DNA from: Jaapia argillacea MUCL 33604
Taxonomy: Eukaryota > Basidiomycota > Agaricomycetes > Jaapiales > Jaapiaceae
DNA: 64,000 bases
Direction of reading: 5' to 3'
NCBI GenBank assembly: GCA_000697665.1
Contig: KL197709.1
Coordinates: 3,313,978-3,377,977 of the forward strand
Positions within the stretch are counted from its first letter, which is position 1. Each line of letters opens with the position of its first letter. Below the pieces are notes generated by a model. The model saw only the letters and a program-made list of their open reading frames with translations, had not been told where the DNA came from and ran no database searches. Below are positions 55,701 through 64,000 of this stretch, in pieces. The position numbers and the translations under genes are program-made.

Positions 55701-58700
55701 CATATTTGTTGTCATTCTGTTTTATTGCATAAGCAAGTGCTTTTAGCCCTACATGAGCAGATAAATTATTTTTTGTGATATAATCTGTGACATAATAAAC
55801 CAGAGCTTTTGCAGCCTCCCCAGAACCAATGTATTTTATATCAATGTTGCAAGCCAATAGAAATACTAACAAGTCATTATGATTGTTAATGCGAGGATGA
55901 AGACATCGGAGCAAGATCGAATAGGTTTCAGAATCCAATTCAGTTTTTTCCTGTATACAACCATTCATCCTCATACAACAAGTTGAATCATCATGTGGCT
56001 GGCCTGGTTGAAGATTTTTCCAACATGTCTGTTTGTGTTTATGCCAGTTACATTCCACAACTAGATCATGAACATGCTCTTGATATGCTTTATAGAATTC
56101 ATCTCTTGTTGAAAAATCTGCAATATGAGGAGGTTCACGAAGAGTTGCTGGTAATTCATCTGGTTTACGAATAGGTGGCTTCATTGGTTGCCCATCCAAC
56201 TCATATATTGGTATAGTCTGTCCTGGAAGCTCACATTTAATTATTGACTCCAACCAAGTGAATATTTTTTCCTTGTATGCCACACTACTGAGCATTTTAT
56301 CTCTCAATTTTTGAGGATTTGGATTTCCTTCAAGCCATATAAGAAAATGACAATGTAGCGTTCCCCGTCCCTGTGCTTCAACCGTCCCATAATATCCTGT
56401 ACATTTCCCAAACAAACCAGGTTTTTGACCATTATCTGGGTAGAGTACCTTGTGGATAAATGCTTGCATTAGTCGATTAAATGCCTCAGCAGCTGCACCT
56501 GGATTATCGGCGACAAATTTTGACCTCTGTGTCCTTGTCATCTTACACCATTCATCTTGTGTAACTCCACCCAAAATCCCAACCAAATAGTTATCAAGAT
56601 CAAAGGGGTTAAGAGTTAAAAATAGTGCTGGAGTTCCCAATGCTTTTATTAAACTACGAATTTCATTTCTTCAACATTGTTTATATCCAGATGTGCCAGG
56701 AAAGTTGCGTGGAAGCAACCGGATCTGCTGTAATATCTTGAATGCCTCCTTTTCTTTACCAGTTCTAGGTGTTGCAAAAGGATCTTGCTCCCACCTTTGA
56801 ATAAATGAGGGTAAGTATGGAGCAATGCCTCTAAGATCCTTAGTAAGTTTGTGAAAATTACCAGTCTTTGTGCAAAATGTAGCAGATCTACTCATCTCTC
56901 TTTTTTGTAGAATATTCCAGCAAATATATGCAAAATTTGAATCCTTTCTAAAAGGTGAATCTGCCTGTGACAGAAGATTTTTCAATTGTCTCTCAAATGA
57001 AATGTACTGGGATGGACTTCTGTTTGGCTCATAAAAACCTCCAATTCCCCAAGTATCAAGATTTGGAAATAAGAAGGTCAGCAGTCCAGGTTCTCGGTCA
57101 GATATTAATTTGGTTCCTCCACACATTTTGATAAATTTCTTTCGATCCAAACACCATGCTAAAGCCTTTGCTTGCATAGTCTGATAACTTTCATGTGTTC
57201 TATCACCAGTTGTATATCCAACAGCATCTATGACAATCTCACTGGTATCTATATCATTATCTAGATTATTGTGCTCATCATACTCTTCATCTAAACTAGA
57301 AAGTTCATCTGAATCCACATTTGGCAAAAATCCAAGCTCTACACCACTTGGAATTCCAATATCATCACAACTGCCTCCTCCTGAGAATAGATTCATTAAA
57401 TTTTCGGCTGAAAATGTAACTCCACTATTTTTATACCAGCTATTATGCATTATTAGAAAGTTTATCATCGTTGAGACACATGATTTTGAAATTAGAATAG
57501 GTTTGATTTTTCGAATATTCTCCTCTGTAGGCTCAACATTACCACCAACAAACAGCACACACATAGCTTGGTTGACTTCCTTACTGTCTGGAGGTAAAAC
57601 TGTTCTTAGTGAAATGGAATCTTGGGGCATAATAGCAATATTTCCACGATTATATCTCTGTGAAATGTCAGGATGTTTACCAAAATCAGAACTGGTTTTA
57701 TTATAACAATACAAATGGGTAATCTGACTAGCTCTACCTCTAGAGATAAGCATTGTGTCAAATGGAGATGCTAACTGGAATGCTGTGTGTACATCCTCTG
57801 GAAGTTCATCAATAGCATAATACATAAAGTTAGCAATTGAATCTTTTGGCTGCCTCTTTCTATCAAATAAGCTATGGGCACATTTTTTACACATCCATAT
57901 TCCTGATTGAGCATGAAGATTTTCCATGCCTTGAGGAGATAGAATAGCATTATCATATGCCTTAAGATTATAGGTTGAAGGAAGTGGATATGTAGGAAGA
58001 TATGGATTATTTAAAAGCCGAAAATCTACTTCATTGTATTCTCTCAGATCTATATCAGTATGTAACTTGTATTGTGCACAAACAGCACATACTTTATGTG
58101 GCTTACTTTCAGTAGACATGAATTTCTCCCAATCATGAATAATAGACAGTTTGTGGTCTTCAGTTGCAAAATATGGAAATTATGAATTTTGAGTAGAGCT
58201 TTCATTATCACTTTCTATCTTTATTACAATATTGGAGTAGTCAGATTGCTTCTCATCAACAATATTCTGTACTTGACTATTACCTTCTATGCTTTCAGAT
58301 ACAGTTTCATGTGCCTCACATATATCTATTTGGGATTTGGCTGCTCTTTTAGTCTTATAACTTGATTCATCTACATTTTTGTTTTTTTGCTTGTTCTGAT
58401 ACTTGCTAACATCAATTGCCTGCCATTTGAACTTCTGGGGTATATTTTTTTCAGACTTCAGTAAGGGAGCCTCCAGATCATTACTATTCATCAAAGTCTT
58501 TGGCTGTGTCTCTTTGATAAAAGCTTTACCATCAAATTTCACATATTGACTTTGCTGTCTCACAGGAGGAACATCTGATTTCATAGACTTTGATATGGGA
58601 ACCTCTAGATTATTACTATTCATCAAATTCTTTACATTTGTCTCTTTGATAAAGGCTTTGCCATCAAACTTCACATATTGGCCTTGTCCTCTCATTGGAG

Positions 58701-59390
58701 GGACATCTGCTTTATTACAACGTGGTAAAGCAGTAGCCTGAAACACATATTTAACATCCTTACAAAGAAAGTTACATTCATGTGAATGAATGACATCAAG
58801 ACACTTAAGCTTTGACACATATTTTGATGCATGTATTTGATGAGATAACATAATTTCTTTCAATTGCTTCACAGTAAAATGGTCAAAACCATCAAGCAGA
58901 TACTGTGTTGATGGTACTGTGATGATAACAAGTCGCCCTAAAGGATGAATATCTTTCATATGAATATGTCTCTCAGTAGAAAATATGGAATGAAACTGAT
59001 ATGATTGGTTCAAACAATGGCTTGACATATATGTAAATGTATCATTAATGTTAGTGTTCACATCTGTAGTATGCTTGAGAGGTATGCCAGTATAAATATC
59101 AGAGTGATCTACCACCTCTCTCTCATTTGAACAATTTTCTTTTGAACAATTTCTGACATTTTCATTCTCTTCAAGTGTCTCTTGAATTTCTTGTTTAGTT
59201 ATTAAAGGCTTCTTCATTTCATCAAAGAAAGGACCTAATATTAGAGGGCCATTTGGATGAAACGGGATAGATTCTCCAACATAATCAATGTCTGTAAAAT
59301 GAATAAATATGTATTCATTTAGAACAGTCATTTGAACTTACTATTTTCATCTTCAACCTCTTCAATTCTAACAGATGGTTTGTCACTCAT
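52798..59390 (-). pseudogene. Helitron Rep-helicase gene with long N-terminal extension, broken
   Basis: One coding frame on the minus strand from 59390 (MSDKPSVRIEEVEDEN, then a 50-nt intron) to 52798. An N-terminal extension has a SAP-like helix pair and a 44-aa duplicated segment. Next comes a Cys-rich region (CAVCAQYK; CKKCAHSLFDRKRQ) with the Helitron N-terminal domain. The Rep region has FLTLNPFD, GRGTLHCHFLIWL (HUH-type His pair), CNWHKHKQTC and ALVYYVTDYITKN (tyrosines). The PIF1-type helicase has GIGGSGKSHVI (Walker A), LFIDEISIIS (Walker B) and VYVMLSRAVSLKGLAIL (motif VI). Breaks: TAA at 58180, TGA at 56671, TGA at 54514, TAA at 52987 and frameshifts near 53975 and 53430. Proteins of this kind nick and unwind DNA for rolling-circle transposition; this copy cannot. 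Confidence 0.92.
58480..58720 (-). repeat. 44-codon internal duplication in the Helitron extension
   Basis: The segment QYVKFDGKAFIKET occurs twice, 44 residues apart, each time preceded by DVPP(M/V)R and followed by LMNSN(N/D)LE(V/A)P. It is a tandem duplication of 132 bp within the coding frame, still in phase. Confidence 0.85.
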
Positions 59391-59780
59391 TGTTTTGTTA
59401 GGATGGAATAGTAAAATGAGGCTTCACATTTATACATAATCCACCACTCTAATTTGTCTTTATTGTCTCCTACTTTGTTATCTTTGTCTATATTGGGCTT
59501 GCTTTATTCATGTTTATTATACTTTGTCGGTATTTATCGTTCTTTGTTTCTATATATCTCTGTATGGCCCAACAAATAGTGCACAGACTTCAATTCATAC
59601 TTGAACAACTGGCAGACAAAGCATGTTATTTTTATTTATTGTTCTTTGTTTATATATATCTCTGTATGGCCCAACAAACCATGCACAGACTTCAATTCAT
59701 ACTCAGATGACTGGCAGATAAAGTATGTTGTTTTTATTTATTGTTATTTGTTACATATCTATTTATTGACATTTGTTATA
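59391..59780. other. AT-rich spacer with ~125-bp direct repeat
   Basis: Upstream region of the Helitron gene. TATATCTCTGTATGGCCCAACAA and ACAGACTTCAATTCATACT each occur twice about 104 bp apart (59552-59605 and 59655-59705), so a segment of about 100 bp is tandemly duplicated; a third partial copy ends near 59760. Confidence 0.6.
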
Positions 59781-60620
59781 CTATACATACTGAAACCCAA
59801 ACTTTGATGGACACAAACCATTTAAATTCCACATTCTATCAAGGTTGCCAGACATATGATAAGTCCCGTTTGAAATAAATAGTATATTGCATCTAGGTTG
59901 AATTAAAAGGCCATGATTGTCATCAAGATTCCGCAGTGTGAATGGACACAACACATTATCTCCACAAGTATGACAAGAGGGGATCAACTGACTAGTTAAA
60001 TAATACAGTTCATCACTTTTTCTCAAATCCATATCATCAGAAGTTCTTTGTAAATGTTGCATTACCTGCCTTGGATAGGCAGAATAAATACCCCAACTTG
60101 AGATAAAGTTCATCAAATGAAGATCATAACCTTCAACTAATGGAGTAATTGCATAATTGTCCTGAGATATGACAAGATCTACATAATGTTTCAAATGTAG
60201 ATTGTGTAATGTAAAAATCACTGATACACCACCATTTTGATTCCTACTAGATGCAAGTATTTGTACTTCATGAATTGAATATCCACATGTTTCTATGACA
60301 TACTGTCCAACTTCTCTTGAATATTTATTTGGAACACAGATTTCAATACTTTTTAGGCCATAACTACTGGGTGATACACATGAAAGAATAAGTAATGAAA
60401 AGAGCCCTGTTATGATACTACAAGTATTATCAAGTATATCAAATAACTCTTGTATATCATCAAAATAATGTTCAATCTCTGTAATAAGAAGATTACCTAT
60501 AAATCTATCACATGCATCACGTAACTCATGAGTTGTACATCGTAATGTAAGAATGGCAGATAGAGACAGATAACAGCATATGTTGTTGCTTATTTTTCCT
60601 TCCTTCCAGATTCTACTCAT
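59781..60620 (-). CDS. Second nucleotidyltransferase-like protein, 279 aa
   Basis: An intronless frame from MSRIWKEGKISNNICCYLSL to FGFQYV. It starts with an F-box-like helix pair (LSLSAILTLRCTTHELRDAC) and continues with ITEIEHYFDDIQELFDILDN and SIITGLFSLLILS, where other members have (I/V)(I/V)SGSxAL. Then come YGLKSIEICVPNKYSREVGQ, YVDLVISQDNYAITPLVEG and LMNFISSWGIYSAYPRQVMQ. The order of motifs matches the gene at 17.0-19.9 kb. The acidic pair expected at the DFDIY position is replaced by KSIEICV, so it is probably not catalytic. It is AT-rich like the Helitron and lies ~390 bp upstream on the same strand, so it may be Helitron cargo. Confidence 0.6.
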   Translation of the reverse strand: MSRIWKEGKISNNICCYLSLSAILTLRCTTHELRDACDRFIGNLLITEIEHYFDDIQELFDILDNTCSIITGLFSLLILSCVSPSSYGLKSIEICVPNKYSREVGQYVIETCGYSIHEVQILASSRNQNGGVSVIFTLHNLHLKHYVDLVISQDNYAITPLVEGYDLHLMNFISSWGIYSAYPRQVMQHLQRTSDDMDLRKSDELYYLTSQLIPSCHTCGDNVLCPFTLRNLDDNHGLLIQPRCNILFISNGTYHMSGNLDRMWNLNGLCPSKFGFQYV

Positions 60621-60682
60621 CGCAAGTAATTTGAATCCTTTTCAATCTGCTCCATTATATACACAAGCACAATACTATATAA

Positions 60683-61410
60683 GCAGATGTTACCGGAAGC
60701 TGGGCAGTATTCCACCAGATATTACTTGTACTTTAAGTCTTGATTCCTAACACATCACTGGATATCAATCAAACCTCCACCGGTTCATCCATCATCACCG
60801 GATATTGATTGATCTTCCACCGATTTAATGCATGACTGGATTGTGATGTGTCTTTGTAACGATCCATTACACAAACACAAAGCAGATATTACCAGAAACT
60901 GGGCAGTATTCCACCAGATGTCAGAGACATTACTTGTACTTTAAGTCTTGATTCATAACACATCACCAGATATCAATCAATCCTCCACCAGTTTATCCAT
61001 CATCACTGGATATTGATTGATCTTCCACCAATTGTGATGTGTCTTTGTAATGCTCCGTTACACAAATACGATACTATATAAGCAGATATTACTGGAAACT
61101 GGGCAGTATTCCGCCAGATATCAGAGACATTACTTGTACTTCAAGTCTTGATTCATAACACATCACCGGATATCAATCAATCCTCCACCGGTTCATCCAT
61201 CATCACCAGATATTGATTAATCTTCCACCAATTTAATGCATGACTGGATTGCAATGTGTAGATATTACCGGAAACTGGGCAGTATTCCGCCAGATATCAG
61301 AGACATTACTTGTACTTTAAGTCTTGATTCATAACACATCACCGGATATCAAATCCTCTACTGGTTCACCAAATGACTGGATTGTGATGGGTCTTTGTAA
61401 TATAAACACT
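60683..61410. repeat. Four tandem copies of a ~175-210 bp unit
   Basis: Copies begin near 60683, 60892, 61082 and 61258 with GCAGATATTACCGGAAACTG and share GGGCAGTATTCC, CATTACTTGTACTTTAAGTC and ATAACACATCACCGGATATC. Each also holds oppositely oriented ATCAATCAATC / GATTGATT segments that could fold. Unit lengths differ by internal deletions. The array is upstream of the 279-aa gene and within the AT-rich block. Confidence 0.9.
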
Positions 61411-62010
61411 TGTCTATCAAGCAACTACCTCAATATTTCAAACAATGTCTCAAACATTTGAATTTGAGGTTTGTTGATACAGACAAAATCAAGAGAGTTA
61501 ATAACTTAATCAACATCGGCTAGGTCAATGGGTTGGTGTAAAGTCCTATGACAACAACTACTATCATGCAAATTGGAATGAAGGCTACATTGTTGTATGT
61601 TATATGTTTTATTTCATTCTATCCAACTTTCTAACTTACTGTAGGATATCTTTAATTCAGAAGGTTTAATCATCTACATGGTACACATTCCATCCAAGTC
61701 TTCTACACACCCATTTCAAGATTTTGATTTATGTTGTTCAACACAACTTTGGAAACGGCAATGAAGAGTCCGTTTTATCCTGGATGAGGGGTCCTGATTG
61801 TAATTTCGAAGTCTTCATCAATCAAGCTAGTGCTGACCTCAGAGTCACGCAACTGTCCCTGCAACAGAGTTTTGTGTGACTAGTTATATAGTCAATTTTG
61901 AGTTTTTGATTCTTTTTTTGAAACAGAATACACAAAGACAAACTATTTGAAAATTACCTAATGGAGAAGTCTCATTTCAATGTGGAAGACCTGGACCTAA
62001 AGGGCCAGGA
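61411..62010. other. No supported gene
   Basis: AT-rich sequence without open frames of note; possible continuation of the Helitron-related block. Confidence 0.4.
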
Positions 62011-62370
62011 ATTCTATTAGGGTAGGGGGCCACTTTGGGGTTGTTTGGCAGGTGATGCAATGTTCCTAAATAGGCAAATTGTCAATGGGAGGTCAAATAA
62101 ATTCGAAAATTTCAGAAAAATTCCAAATAAAATTCTGCTAGGGTAGAGGGGCACTTTGGGTGTGTTTGGTTGATGATGTAATGTGCTTAAATAGGAAAGT
62201 GGTCATCAGAGGGTCAAATAATTCAGGAAAAATTGGAAAAATTCCAAATAAACTCTGTTAGAGTAAGGGGGCAGTTTGAGGTTGTTTGACTGATGATATA
62301 ATGTGCTTAAATAGGAAAGTGGTCATCAGGGAGTCAAATCAATCTGGAAAATTCAGAATAAATCAGAATA
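62011..62370. repeat. Three tandem copies of a ~120-bp unit
   Basis: Copies begin near 62011, 62132 and 62252 with ATTCT(A/G)(T/C)TAGGGTAGRGG and share CACTTTGGG, TTGTTTGGYTGATGAT, TTAAATAGG and ATTCCAAATAAA at the same spacing. Confidence 0.85.
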
Positions 62371-62424
62371 AAATTCTTTTCAGATGAACAGGTGCTTACA
62401 ATTAGATAGTACTACAGGGACACC

Positions 62425-63421
62425 TCAAACAAGTTCGATCTGCCCTGGGACTGGTCGTGTGACTGCTCTGCCATTCTCGAGGTGAGCTGTAGCCTCCGAA
62501 GGTAGCACCATCTGGAGAATGTGCTTCCGAAGACTTGCATTGTTGGCTGTATCGCAAAAGGCCATGAAGCAACATTGGCCAAGATACTCTGGATCGGGGG
62601 TGACATTCACTGTGTATTGTGGAAGTGATTGGGGAAATGAACGGCCTGGCGGTGGGTTGCGAGGAGGATGCAGGTACAAGGTTGTATTGGTAGGGAGGGG
62701 GAGCAAACAGAGTTGTCGACTATCCCATCGGAACTCATCAAAATCAGGTGCCTTGGGTTCAATTCCCCACAGAGGCATCCCAGCTAGCAATCGTCCTGGC
62801 CCCTTCCCCGACTCAGGAGTTGAACCCTCACCAGCTTCTGCAGCCTCAGAGCCAATAGATGGAGCTAGAAGAATGGAAGTATCAAATCATTTTCAAGGGA
62901 GTGATAAAAGGTGGAGACATACCTACACATCCCTCCATCTCCTCATCTACACTGTCCGACATACTACTCTCCTTTAGCTGAAGCTCTCCAACCATCAATC
63001 CAGCAGCCAAGCTGCTGGGCTGTGTAGATACCGGTGCTGCATGGTTAGCAGGCATGGCTTTTGTGGGCGGTGGTATGGATTCGTGAGCATGCTGAGAAGG
63101 ATAGCCAATGGAACGGGGCTCACAGTTATAATTGCTCTCTCTAACCTTGAATGGTGAGTGTGATATTGAGCTGGTGTGAAGACTGGACCAGTGACAGGTC
63201 CAGTACCCTGGAAGTAGTCAAAATTGGGGCAGACTCAGAGTCATCAGAGGAGTGCAGAGGCAGGGTGAACTTACCAAGTGAGGCCCGATTTCCATGACGA
63301 GCATTAGGACCCCGTCGTGATTTTCGACCCTTGGAGCTTGCCTTGGAGTATTGGAGGTCCTCACATGCTTGTACGGATTGACCTGCTTCGTGAAGTCGCC
63401 AGCTTCAAAGTTAACAAGCAC
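62425..63421 (-). CDS. Multi-exon gene of unknown function
   Basis: An upstream exon (63421-about 63272) encodes LVNFEAGDFTKQVNPYKHVR and DGVLMLVMEIGPHL before a GTAAGT donor. Another, near 63148-62934, gives RESNYNCEPRSIGYPSQHAH and PTKAMPANHAAPVSTQPSS, then SVDEEMEGC. After a 60-70 nt intron the last exon has GSEAAEAGEGSTPESGKG, LWGIEPKAPDFDEFRWDSRQ, YLHPPRNPPPGRSF, DPEYLGQCCFMAFCDTANNA and ends PVPGQIELV at 62425. No stops were seen. The family is not recognised; the middle part looks like a disordered linker. It probably belongs to the host rather than to an element. Confidence 0.5.
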
Positions 63422-63627
63422 ACTTGCCGACGTTCTTAGACAAGAAGTTTAGATTATGATGAGAAGTCTTGCATGCATCACTGCAGATCTAGACGAACTC
63501 CATTCCCAAATGCTCCCACAGCTTCAAGGCCGACATGCTGCAAGCCTGAGAACTCTGATCTCCTCAAGTTTAATCCTGAATCTGTGAACCTTATGGACAG
63601 CTGTTCCGACCCATCTACTTCCCTGAC

Positions 63628-63864
63628 TTGTTCAGTCCACTGGCTCAGGAGGCGCACACCATCTTGCCCTCATGTTCGTCCGCTTGTGGGGCTCTCAATG
63701 ATTCAAGCCTCCTCACCGCTAATGGCATCTACCGAGGCATGCATGCTGGGGAGAACATGTTCCACGTGTTGGACCTGGGAAAAAAATATAGTTTTGAGGA
63801 TTGGACGACGGATACGGGATGGGCTAAGCTTGCAGGGTGTTTGGGGCGGAGGGTCGATGGATAG
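63628..63864 (+). other. Possible 3' exon of a plus-strand gene
   Basis: A frame with LAQEAHTILPSCSSACGALN, GENMFHVLDLGKKYSFEDW and GWAKLAGCLGRRVDG looks coding in composition; an upstream segment near 63490 (LDELHSQMLPQLQGRHAASL) may be an earlier exon but contains a stop downstream. Uncertain. Confidence 0.3.
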
Positions 63865-64000
63865 CCAGTTTGGTAGTGGGTGAAAATTTGATTAGGCATT
63901 GGACACTGAGACGGTACATTCCCCTCTTTCTTATTTTATACTCTTTGTTCATAATTGCTCTTGGGTGGTGTGTTTGGAATTAGACTGAGATTTGAGATGG

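Noticed and set aside
57230-57706. 158-codon plus-strand frame
   Set aside because: Lies antisense to the Helitron N-terminal region, whose minus-strand motifs are clear.
1-64000. tRNA, rRNA, CRISPR or bacterial operon features
   Set aside because: No cloverleaf-like gene, rRNA segment or regular spacer array was seen; gene structure is eukaryotic.

Overview
The window looks like draft nuclear DNA of an agaricomycete (mushroom-forming) basidiomycete. Genes are split by introns of about 50-60 nt with GT(R)NGT donors and AG acceptors. F-box and nucleotidyltransferase-like gene families are expanded, and relics of KDZ, hAT, Helitron and Ty3/gypsy elements are present. A run of exactly 600 N marks an assembly gap. 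I saw no tRNA, rRNA or CRISPR. The window is repeat-rich accessory DNA in which most larger genes are broken.

Layout. 0-0.5 kb: 3' end of a CMGC-type protein kinase gene. 1.6-3.1 kb: multi-exon gene of unknown function (-). 5.37-5.93 kb: solo LTR with a perfect 5-bp target duplication. 7.6-9.1 kb: two small genes of unknown function. 9.2-14.1 kb: two copies of a Ty3/gypsy integrase-end fragment on either side of a decayed hAT transposase (-). 14.2-15.0 kb: degraded multi-exon gene. 17.0-19.9 kb: a nucleotidyltransferase-like gene split by a 1.8-kb TG...CA element with a 4-bp target duplication. 20.0-21.2 kb: broken F-box-family gene.

22.5-40.6 kb is the centrepiece: about 18 kb bounded by inverted arms with a perfect 33-bp core and many copies of a ~20-bp subterminal motif. 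Inside are a KDZ (Kyakuja-Dileera-Zisupton) transposase relic and a TET/JBP dioxygenase relic. It also holds six or more cargo genes of unknown role; one has a Zn2Cys6-like cysteine cluster and a coiled coil. A four-copy 29-bp CpG-rich repeat sits at the divergent promoter between the cargo block and the TET/JBP gene. I read the whole as one composite KDZ transposon.

40.8-48.5 kb: F-box paralogues, an inverted pair of paralogous unknown genes and a small two-exon gene. 48.9-50.4 kb: an apparently intact gene with a second Zn2Cys6-like cluster and an AT-hook. 52.8-60.6 kb: an AT-rich block with a very long Helitron Rep-helicase gene (-), carrying an N-terminal extension with a SAP-like segment, and next to it a second nucleotidyltransferase-like gene. 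Tandem repeats follow to 62.4 kb, then one more gene on the minus strand.

A shared feature is decay by premature stops that are nearly all TGA (a few TAA, no TAG seen) in otherwise continuous frames. This is what C-to-T change at CGA and CAA codons would give, as after cytosine methylation and deamination. It is notable beside a broken TET/JBP gene, whose family acts on 5-methylcytosine.
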